From positions 26,521,062-26,585,061 of the forward strand of contig NC_021678.1 in the NCBI RefSeq assembly GCF_000247815.1: 64,000 bases of DNA, in the 5' to 3' direction. Numbering within the stretch: position 1 is the stretch's first letter; each line of letters begins with the position of its first letter. The notes beneath the pieces were generated by a model. It saw only the letters and a program-made list of their open reading frames with translations. It was not told the origin of the DNA and did not search any database. This document shows, piece after piece, positions 53,533 through 64,000 of the stretch. The stretch comes from Ficedula albicollis (lineage: Eukaryota; Chordata; Aves; Passeriformes; Muscicapidae). A program made the position numbers and the translations under genes.

Positions 53533-56500
53533 GGATGTAGGCCACATCTGTAATCATGTTTTTAGAAATGAGTCCATATTAAGTGGATTCTGTGCCAACA
53601 ACATCTGGTTGCACTTTACGTACGTGTTTTCTTTCATAGAGAAAGCAAACCATATGACATAACCCCAGTCAGATAAAACGGTTGTTTATAATACTTTGTT
53701 TATTTATATAGCACCACAAGATGAAGTACATCTTCATCTGCAAAACCTTGCAGCAGATTACCAAGGTGAGCAGATGATATCTGCATTTCCAGATGGCTGG
53801 TCTGGGGCACTGTGTTGTGTGGTTGATAAGCCCTGCTTAAAGGCATATGAAATTAGTAGCTGAATTTACTGTTTGAGTGGGGGCTAATAATTCCAGGTGC
53901 CTTCATGGGGAGTGTCCCACATTCTGTAGTGGCACTGTGATGCTGGAAGCGTTCCTGTTGCATTGCATGGGGTCAGAAAGAGCATTACTGTGCAGTGACA
54001 AACTTTCACAGACACAATGCCTTTTAGGAATGGTTGTAACCCTCTGGTAGTGGCCACTGCTATGAGTAAAATTTGAGAGCAGTGATTTGCTTTTATTAAA
54101 ATAGCCCTGCAGTTGCTCTGCTGAGCATGAATTGTTCAGACTAATTTCAGCAGGTTGGTCTTGACAATGCTCTTAGAAGTGACTTCTTGGCTTACAAAAC
54201 AAGCTGGCTGTGGGGCTTGTAGTGTTGAACCCTCACCTCTTGGGTTCTGCTTGGAATCAAAACAAAAGAGAAGAATTGGAAATACCTTGCAAACATCAGA
54301 GGTGTGATATCCTGTATTAAAAAGAGTGTTGGGCTGTGATGCCCTGGCAGCAAGGGGAGCTACACAGTGGGGTTTCTGCTGTGGTAATCCTAAACAACAC
54401 ATCTCCTCAGCCCATGCCTGCCAAGGTGTTAAAGGGTGTCAGCTGTGTCTTTGTCACATGGAAGTTGAGCCACCTGCAGCTGTAGAAAAAGCTGTAAATG
54501 AAGCCATGTTTAACTGAGCATGGATGGTACTGTACTCCTGAATCTGAGATATTTGGAAGGAGCAATTTCCATGTAGGCCAGCAGTTATTTCAGAAATAGC
54601 TTCGTTTATCAAAAGCTCGATGGGAGCTTTTCTTCCCTGCCAGACTTTGTGTGTCAGTGCAGGACATACTGGGGAGGGAGGCAAATGTCATCTGCTGCAG
54701 GGTTTATTTCTTCCCTGAACAGGCTCCTATCAAATGTGCACAAGGAAAGAGCATTTTGACAATTTGTACCCAGATAAAATTCCTTATGTGCTTGATGATC
54801 TCAACTGAGATCCAGAATGTCTTTCATTTTGCATTTTTTCACTGATTATTCATACACTAAAGTTTCTTAGAATATGCAGTACTCAACAAGTAATAATTTA
54901 TTTGACTCTTCATTGCAACGGATTAACTTTTCTGTTAACAGCATAACTTCTTTTTTTGAGTCAGCCAAAAAATGACAGTGGTTTAGAATAAATTTTTCTC
55001 ACATTACCCAAACAAACCAGAAATTTAAATATTGTAGCTATTAGACTTTTTAAAATTAGGCACCCTAATTAACAGAGCTAAACATGACTTAGTTACTTAA
55101 TGTAATTAACAGAATATCTATTACCTTTTTAGTTGCTAAGCTAAAAGGTTTTTACTCAAGTACAAGCTTTTGCTGTGCATGATGACCCTTTAAAGGCTTT
55201 TGGGAATCTATCCAGCTGGCAGCTTGGCATTGCTGCAGCAGATGTGGCCGGTCTCTGGAGAGCTGATCTCTACTGCTTAGCTTTATTAATTCCTGACATT
55301 CATATTGATCTGTGGGTCCAAACAAAAATAAAGAGTCTCAGGTGGAAGTGGCATAATATGTACCTTCCTGTTGGCCTTTGCCTGCTATTTTCAGGATGCA
55401 TTTTGATATTATTAGTCTTAGTGGCTGTTATTTTGTTGTATGTGCATGTGCATGTTTTACTGTTTCTTGGCTTCATACTCTGTTCTTGGTGATTCATAGA
55501 GCATCCAAATGCACAGAAATCATGTTCTCAGCACTTTGGAAGACCTCTCCAAGTAATTCTGCATGCTGGCTGTTCACAGGAAACAAGTGGGCGTGCTGGA
55601 AGAGCATTCAAGTTTCCCAAAAGTGCTCATGATCACTGAGGAACTGCTGTGCAGCTCCCTTCTGGGAAGCATTCTTCACTTCTTCCAATTATTTAATAAT
55701 TAAAATATTGAGGTTGGGAGGAAGTCCATTTTCCTGTAACAAGGAGAGGTGGTGTTGCAAAAGCAATTGAAAAAGTGTGCTGATGGACTGAAGTTTGGTT
55801 TTTCCTGTGATGTAATTTATATCCGTTAAAAACAAACTGTAGTAAGTTTGACAATAAACTCAAATCACAAGTGACAGGTTTTCCTTAGTGTGGGGAAAGT
55901 TATAGTCAGATTTTCTGTGCATGGGAAATCTTTGTGGGCCACCCATCAATGTATTATTATCACAGCAATTAAATGAAGATTTTTTTTAAATATTTATCAA
56001 ATTCAAGAGGAAAGATGAGGAGTTTATGAATAAGAAGAGTGTGACCTGACACTGGCATGTTGGAGGTGCTGATCACAGGCGGTTGCTGACACGGTTCTGA
56101 AGGTTACAGTGGAACATGCCAGTGGGCTGTGGGTTTCCCCCTTCAACCACACTCTGTCACAAATAAACATAATTACTGCAGCAAAGGCTCTGCACTAACA
56201 CACATTGCTGACCTCATCCCAAGAAACACACAGCACTAGCCAGTTTCTGATATAGTTCAGGAAAAACATTTATTTAAATACTTACTGAAAACAGATGTTT
56301 GGGAGTTTTGTTGGGGTATGTTAAAGTCTTCTAAAAAAATTTAAATCCTGAACTGTAATTATAGTAGCTGATAGTTTATACCTTTCCAATCCTTGGTCTC
56401 TGAGGCCATGCTTTGATAATTTCTCCAGGGGAAGCACTTGCTGATCAGAAAGTGGACTTAGATTGAGACCACCCATTAGTCACTGAGTAGAAGTCATGGC

Positions 56501-59500
56501 AATATGTGTTTTCATTTAGTATAAACATTTTAAACTTAATGACTTCCTGTTTCTAAGGACGAGAATAATCTTGCTTAAAGAAGGAGGAGGAGGAATATTA
56601 AAACAGGAAACTTGCATGTGTAACTGCCCTTTGCTAGCCAGCCTATAGGCTGATGCAAACTTAGGAGAAAGCTCGTGAGATGTTTTGATAATTGCAACTT
56701 GCAATTCCTAAAGTATTTGTCAAGCAGTTGTGGTTGTTTTCCTACAAACACACAGACCTGTGCATTTTGCCAACAGAAATGGACCAAGTAACAGGAGCTG
56801 GTTGAATGGAGCAGCAAACAAGGACTGAGTTGATGTCCAGGAAGACAGAGGGGGAGAATACAGACAGCATTTTAAGTAGTATCTGAATGAATGTTACACT
56901 GGATACATTCACTGGATACACTGGATTTCTGTTTAAGTAGGTAACAAGTCCCTGTTTACATTTTGAAACCTGGTCTGGTTAGGCAGATATTACTATAAAT
57001 GAGTAAAAAGAAAAGCTTGGCTAAAACCTCATGATTGAATCACGAAAACATTCAGCAAATCCAAGTTGAAGGTGTCTGTCCTAGTTTTGTTCACTTCCCT
57101 AACTGAATTTGATGTACAAGTTCTCAGAGTGACTGCCTTATAGAAGTAGCACATGAAAGTGGCTGTTTTTTTCTTAAGTTTGGCATTTTCAGCAGTGGGA
57201 AAAAAATCAGGAGCAGAGATAGGTAAGGGCTTGTGTAAGTTGGCTGAGCTACACATACTCAGGAAATCTTACAGTTCTGTAGTGCTGTATAAAGTACTGT
57301 AAGTACTTTATTTTAACCTGAGTGTGGATTAATTCTGCTGGCCTTCAGTATGTATCTCATGCAGTCTTGCATCACCATTTAATGGCATGTTCTGTTTGAT
57401 CAGCACGTGTTCCCTTCCCTTCTTTTAAGTACTTTTTGTTAAAGGGATCCAGGTGTGTGCAAGAAATGCCTTTAGCCTAAGCTGAGGATCTTGTTGGAAG
57501 TGCAGCTACTGAGATGTGACTTTTTAAAGTCATGCATTTATTTTCCTGTATTGTTGCTTTCATAGATTTTCTTCATACCTTGAAACTAACTGCAACATGA
57601 AATTTAGTATTTTGTGTTTTATTTGTAAGTGGCAAAAGGTGTTAGTAAGCAAAGCCTGGGTGGGAAGTGAAGAATACTGCACCATACAGACAGATTTTTT
57701 TGCTGCACTTTTCAGTCACTGTTAGCCATAGTTGCAACTGAAATTCCTTATTTTTAATTTCCAGCTTCAATTTATTAAGCTGTGGAACTGTCTCATTAAA
57801 AGCCTAATCTTCCCTTAACAACATTGTCATGAAATAAGGTTTTACACTTGCTGAAATTTGTCTTAATAGCATGGGCAGTGGTACAAGGAATTTTTTAGTA
57901 CCAGGCAAAGAGGACAGCAGTGGTTTCCACTGCCTCCCTAGCACGTCTTACCTGGGCATTCTCATCTTTTCAATTTTAGCCTTCCCTTTGATAGGTCACT
58001 TGACATCTGCATGGTTTGCTTGCTGTGTTAAGAGTAGGCTGAAATGAAGAAAATCTTACCTCCTAAACATGCCTGGAGTGCATGCTAGGACTCATTTCCA
58101 CAGCAGGCCTTAGGAGGTTAGATGCTTGCTCTGGGTATGGCTTTCTTCCTCTCTCTTAGGCTGGTGTGTTCTCCCCAGCACAGGAGTTTTTGAGTACAGC
58201 CACACTTTGTGGACATTTTGGAAACAAAACCAATCACACTTTGATTGAACAAAAGTAAAGCACTGAACAAGGTATTTTTTGCTTTTAGTGTTTCTAGCAG
58301 GGCAGTAAGAGGCAGCATCCTTCTGTTTGGAGAAATACAATTCTCTTGGAATAGTTCATAGAGTATGTTTTGTAAGGAAAGGCTTTGAGATTCAACAGGG
58401 AAAAAATGCTTCTTTATATTTTCTATATACCTATATCTATAAATCCCACTGAAATCAGAAGGTAATCTTAAGGAAATGTATTCTTGCCAAAGACAAGATC
58501 AAAGTTATTTGATATTTCCACATTGTGTTTACAGCTAAAACCATTGTTCTGATTTGCATTCAGAATGATGCATGTGACAGGCCATTATCTGGATTATTCA
58601 ATGTGTATAATTAGGCATTTGCTTTCTTTTGCTTTCAGAGTATCTGTGCAGATTTTAAAAAGTTGAAGTAAAAATTATCTGTGCTCTTTGATACAGCATT
58701 TGCATAATTAATTTGAGAGGTTGGTCAGAAGGATTTATTTTGAAGCTTTTGTGTCTAAAATAGGTTCCATTGATTTATGAATAGGGATGAGTATTGATGT
58801 GTGTTCTGCAGTGGAATAGCACAGTGGAAATAATACCCCAGCCTGTGGTAATGTGTTTGGGATTTCAGGGCTGGGATGTCACTTCTGGCCTTCAGGCAAA
58901 CAGTTTCAGAAGTGGACTCTTAACACTGAGGTTTTGAGGTGCACCAATGTTTTCCTTCTGAAAAGGAAAGCTGTGCAAAAAGAACTGTCACTGCCTGATC
59001 CAACACAGCAAACCGAGGAAAGTCCCCTCTCAACCTGAAATTAGCCTTACTCAAACACCTGCATTGAAACTGATTTAGAAACATTTTGTTTTCAATTCAT
59101 TATCTAGTTTTCACTGAATGTAGTGGAGACCTGGATTTATATTGAAATGTAAATTTAAGACAATTTTAAAAAAACAACAAACCCTTTTTACAGTCAGAGG
59201 GAAATTGTGTTGGTTGTTGTGAGAATGATGGATAACAAGAATTGTTTTCCCTCTTGCAGACAGGTAGACGTGTGCAACCTCTGTTGCTAAGCAGTGTGTT
59301 ATGTGGCTGGTTGATAGGAAGAATGTTTCATTTCAAAGTGCACCACGTACCTCAGAAGTTTTAAATTCTCCAAGGAATTCTGATTATTTTGGCCTGGAGG
59401 ATCTCATCATCTGGAGCTCTCTGGTGTACTGCCCTTCACCCCTGTCTGCATGCTGAGTGCAATCCCTGCAGCACCAGCTGGGGAGAGCATCCAGAACAGC

Positions 59501-62500
59501 CCCATGCCATCAGGCTGGAGGGATGCTCCCCAAAGCCCAGTGCTCATAACAGCAGGGAAACCTGCTTGGCATTCATGGTGTGGAAACCTCTCTTGAAAAT
59601 CAGCACCTTTTACCTGACCCACTTTGAGCTCTTGGACAGAAAAGTTTTCTGCCTCACTAGTTAAAGATTTGTTTTTCCTCTGAAAGAGGAACCACAAGAT
59701 GTGAGATTTTCTAAAAGTCATGGCAGAGCCTCTGCATGCATGAAGGAGCAGACTGTATTAAGTGCCAGCTGTATTATTTTTAGAGTCTCTTCCTGCACTG
59801 CAGTTGAGAGGAGTAGGCTGGCAGTGGCCATGAGCTGGTGTGCATCCTGCTCACACCTCTGTGCTCTCCCTCAAACAGATGAGTGCCTCACCAGTGAGGC
59901 TGCCAGTTAAATTGCTGGTTCAGGATGCCAAAGATCCAATCCCTAATTGGTTTGGAGGAATTTTGCTTCATGTGCCTTCTGCAGCTGATGCTGTGTTTGC
60001 TACAGAAGCAGCACAAATACAGAAATTTTGTCCCTTGGATTCTGCCCTGTTTCCTTAGAAACTAATTTCATACCATAGCTGCAGACTGAGCATCAAATCA
60101 CTTTTTGTTCTCTCTGCTAGAAACATGTAAAATCAAATTGAGGCAGACTAAGTGCAAATGTATTAGTCCTTGCTTCTTGGCAGATTCTTCTCTTCCTTGA
60201 AGTGAATATTCTCCTACTTATAATTTTTCAACTTGGATACTCTAGGGAACATGGCCCATTAGGCTGTGATTGCTATTCCTTTGATTAAGCTGTGAGGAGT
60301 TGTCACTGCTGGAAGTAAAACTTACTTTTAGGAGTTTGCGTGAAATGTTCAGCTTGTGTCTCAAGAAAAGGATGTTCAGGGCTGCCTAAAAGTTTATTGT
60401 CCATGTCTTCAAAAATAGAAAATACTGCAAATTTTGGTGAAAATTTGAACAGCTTGAAATGGAGGGAGGAAGTCCTTTTTAGTACGAGTATTGCTCAAAT
60501 GATAGCAGACCTCCTGGGGTTTTGTTTTTGATAAGTAATTTGGCTGTGCTTCCCTAAAACAGAGATATGTTGCATCTTCACAACACTTCAGCTACTTTTA
60601 ATGAAAAACCACGTTTATTAGCACTGCTGGTCTTTTGAGTTTTGGAGAAGAGGAGGAAAAATCTGGGAAGGGACAATGTTGAATCATTCTAGAAACTGGC
60701 ATCTTTAAAAGAAAGCAAGTGGGTAGTGTTTGGGTGAGTGATTTCAGTAGTTATTTTCTCGTGTGGGCATATTCATTGCGTTTGAAATTCATTGTTCCCT
60801 CTCTGCTGTGTATTTCCTGCTCTAATGAACTTACTGTGGCTGTGGTATGCAGCCTACCATACATCTGTAATTGAACTTCTACTCCTTAGTATTTCAGAAA
60901 AGCTGCTGAAGAGACAAGAAGATACTTGACATTTTGATCATTAAAAGTCATTATGCCTCTGAAGGGTCACTTTGTTGAATTAAATTCAGAGGTTCAGCTT
61001 GCAAATAAACAACAGTAGGTAGTTCTCTTTAAGCAAACACTCCTCTAGAAAGATATTTTTCTTCCTAGTAAGTGTTTTCTAATTTATATTACACTGTTGT
61101 TCTATACTGGCATTTTTCCCTTATACAGGTATTAAATTAGCTCATTAAATTTAATTAATATTTGAAATTAGTCAGATATTTGGGTCAGGCATCATAAAGC
61201 ACCGGGGCTCTTCAATTCCTAGTAAAAAAGTTAGCTGAATATCAAGCATCACTCATTGCTTTCATTAATTTTCCCTGTAACTAAGGCACCAATCTGGCTT
61301 TCATTTAAACTTGATGCAGATTTCTGGTGCATGTCAAGTGGAGCAGAGTAAATCTGCAAAATAGCTTTTAATGATAAGCTATAGCTGACTACCTTTGATC
61401 GAAAGAGATAGTGTGCCCTGAAAAATAGGGTTATAAAATACTAAAAGACAGACTTACACTGCAGCTCAGATAAAATAAGAAATAGGTGGGGTTTAAGGAC
61501 ATGTGGTTGAAAGTAAAACTGGTTTGAAGCAGTTTCTTGTCTTCTGCAGTTTGTGCTTTTTCTGCAAGTTTCCTGTTGGGAGGGGAGTTGCAGCACTGAT
61601 AGTTTGATGAAAATACCATTTTTTCAAAATTGCGTGCTCCTCTGTCCTGGAGGAGCCAGGATGCAGCAGTCACTGCCAGGGGGAGGAATACCACTACAAT
61701 GGGTGCAAGTCCAAAAGTAAATGTTTGTCTATGTTCCTTTTAAAATTGTCTCTGATCTTAGTTTGGCAATAGTTCACTTTATTTGCAAAGCTGTCACTTT
61801 TACTGTCTAAATAAACACTTTGGTATAATTACTTCTATCCTAATCCATCATACATGAACTTTCATGCTGTTTGTAAGGGCTTTTTTTTTTTTTTTTGTGA
61901 GGAGAGTGAAAACTGAGGGGAAAAGTAGTAATTTCTATTTTTAAATTTATTTTTTAAAGACAGCTCTAGGAAATGATAAGTGAAGAAGTTGTATGACACA
62001 TCAGTAGAGCTCACGAGGGAGATTGAGTGAGATCCCCAGAGAGAAGAGTAATTTTTTTGAAAAAAAATAAGAACTTAAAAAATAACCATGAAGACAAGAC
62101 TGAAAGATAGTAAGGAGATTTTCTTTGTTCATGAGCAAGTTTGACTTTCTTCTTAGTAATGTAAATACAGTCCAGATGGCTGGAAAGTACAAGATGCTCC
62201 CAGGGGTTAGGGTGGAGGTTGGCTGAATTAAGCTTTGCAGAAGTCAAAAGTGAACAAGTGAGATACAGAGTTTAAAAAAATAAAACTGTGGTTGGTTTCT
62301 ATCCTTTCTCAGGTTTGGGGGCTGAATTGACTGTTTCATGAGCGTGATTAAATGAAAGAATATAAAGAGGCAATGGTTCTGTTGATAATGTCATAATAAA
62401 GTAGGACAAATACTGATGAAAATGTATTTTTCTTTTGCCAGTGGAGTCGGTCAGTTTGTAAACAAATCATAATCTCAACTTCCAAATACAGATTGTTCTA

Positions 62501-62625
62501 ATAAATAAGGGGCTTGGTATTTCAGAGATGAGGAAAAGTATTTCAAGATCTTTATGTACATTATTAGCTTTGCAGTAATAATGTGATGTCATGGATCCAG
62601 CTATGGCTTTATGCATAAGTTAATG

Positions 62626-62767
62626 CTGGAAGAAAGTAATATCGTATTTTTGAAGCTCATGTTGTGAAACATCTGATCATCTGCTGTCAGGCAAAACTGG
62701 AAGAAAGTAATATCGTATTTTTGAAGCTTATGTTGTGAAACATCTGATCATCTGTTGTCAGGCAAAG
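62626..62767. repeat. Two-copy tandem duplication, 71-bp unit
   Basis: Copies at 62626-62696 and 62697-62767 share CTGGAAGAAAGTAATATCGT through GTCAGGCAAA, with two or three C/T differences (AGCTCATG versus AGCTTATG; CTGCTGTC versus CTGTTGTC). Confidence 0.93.
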
Positions 62768-64000
62768 GTTCCTTGTGTTGGTTTTGTCCAAACTAATCAC
62801 TATTGGGAGCGTGGGGAAAATCCTTTCCAGTCCCTTCAAACTTGAGCTGCAGGTCTTCACTTTTATTTCCATTATTCTCTCCCTGTTTGCAGGCACAGCG
62901 TGAGGTGAGTTTTGACAGTCTCAGAAAGTGCTGCAGAATGCCAGTAACCTTGCTGGAAATGCTCAGAAGTAATGTTGCTACAGTAGAATGAGACTAAAAC
63001 TTCAGCTTCAGAGCTGAAAGACAAAACTGTATGCGAGTGCAGGTTAAGAGGTGCTTTGGATTTGATGGCTTGCAAAATAAAACCAAAATAGCATTAAAGG
63101 AAAAGGTGAGAATAGAAAGGAATCAGTGTCTGCTCAGGTGGTTGAAGCATCAATTTAGGAAGAATCTCTTCTTAGTAAAAACATCCTGAATGGATATTTT
63201 TGGAACTGAAGTGACAAAGGCAGCTTGCAAAAAAATTGCTGAGAAATTACATAGAGTAAGAATGTGGTAGGTCTTGCTTTTACGTTATAGGAGAAAGCAT
63301 ATGGAAAGAGTCCATATGAATCTTGCCTTGCTTTGTATCCTTAGGCAGACCACTACTGTTATAACAATCAATATTTAAGTGTGGTTTTTACCTGTTGATC
63401 TGGTGAGAATGGAGTCTCAAATGCACGTACCTGAGCGAGTTGGGAAGTCAATCTTGTTTCCTTGTGTGGAGATGGAACCCAAGGGAGCAGAATCCCTGCT
63501 GCCTAAGAGCCCATTCCTTCCTTGAAGCTTTGAGGCTGTGTTGGGTCTCCTGGGCAGAGCAGGGGGTGGATGGTCTGTGTACAGCACCAAGGAGCTGTTT
63601 CCAGTCGTGCATTAGAGGTGGATGGCCAGCACCATGTGTCTGGGCAGTTCTCATGCCAGGTCACGTGGCAGTGGAAGAGGAGGAATGGGCTGATGGTGCT
63701 GAAAATAATGCAGAAGTAGTGTGACAGAAGGGACTTGCAATGGGTGGAGGGTGGGATTTCTTACAACCATTAGTAATCTTGGTGTTGTGGAAGGAGTGTG
63801 TATTGCTAGGAGTGGGATCCTGCAAACCACAAGGAAGGAGTGATTGGAGTGGATGGTTTCTGGTGAGAAACTTTGAAAATGACCATGGCACATAAGTAGG
63901 TGGGGTCAGAGGACAGTACTGAGATTGCAGTAAAAGCTGATGGGTTGAAGTTGACACTGAAAGATTGGGAGAAAATGGGAGATTTTGTCTCAGGGAGAAG
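62768..64000. other. Non-coding stretch to the right edge
   Basis: No exon, repeat family or RNA gene is recognised. Small frames at 63440-63724 (plus) and 63661-63957 (minus) overlap each other on opposite strands and match nothing known to me. Confidence 0.4.

Larger units (their letters stand above)
44102..62625. other. Long non-coding stretch, right part
   Basis: Putative ADD3 intron 1 or intergenic DNA. No ADD3 coding exon (family start MSSDASQGV...) or other exon is recognised on either strand. The longest frames, at 46319-46888 (minus) and 44776-45231 (plus), have no homology I recognise. No CR1 or RNA gene is seen. Short poly-T tracts are scattered through it. Confidence 0.4.

Overview
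This is vertebrate nuclear DNA, almost certainly from a bird. Three fragments of CR1 LINEs (the dominant avian retroposon) lie at about 12.3, 14.2 and 21.7 kb. Genes are sparse, exons are short with GT-AG borders, and two promoter-like CpG islands break long AT-rich non-coding tracts. There is no bacterial or viral gene content, operon, CRISPR array or plasmid feature.

Left part (1-14.2 kb, minus strand): the 5' end of XPNPEP1, cytosolic X-prolyl aminopeptidase 1. Four consecutive coding exons can be read with correct splice borders and phases: 8517-8633 (start codon), 2741-2804, 939-1043 and 572-664. They match the N-terminal ~126 residues of the vertebrate protein. A non-coding or partly coding first exon ends at a clean donor at 12962, inside a CpG island at about 12.74-14.23 kb. 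The catalytic C-terminal half lies beyond the left edge.

Middle (14.4-35.2 kb): intergenic. It holds a CR1 fragment, several two-copy tandem duplications, microsatellites and a small cluster of RFX X-box-like palindromes near 22.9-23.0 kb. No gene is recognised.

Right part (35.4-64 kb): a second CpG island at about 35.5-36.9 kb. In vertebrates XPNPEP1 (minus) neighbours ADD3 (plus, gamma-adducin) head to head, so this island is a reasonable candidate for the ADD3 promoter and untranslated first exon. The 27 kb that follow would then be its large first intron. No ADD3 coding exon was recognised, so this rests on synteny only.

The most conspicuous feature is five pure C runs (1040, 575, 679, 269 and 618 bp). 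They sit in the two CpG islands, beside long poly-A tracts and, in one case, between two copies of the same 486-bp sequence. This is the pattern of scaffold gaps written as C, or less likely of a low-complexity read artefact. All long polyproline or polyglycine reading frames come from these runs and should be ignored. One gap destroys XPNPEP1 exon 1 and another the core of the putative ADD3 promoter. I found no convincing novel biological system. The best leads are the sequence hidden by the gaps, the unusual number of two-copy tandem duplications, the X-box cluster and one small intronic frame with weak histone-fold resemblance.
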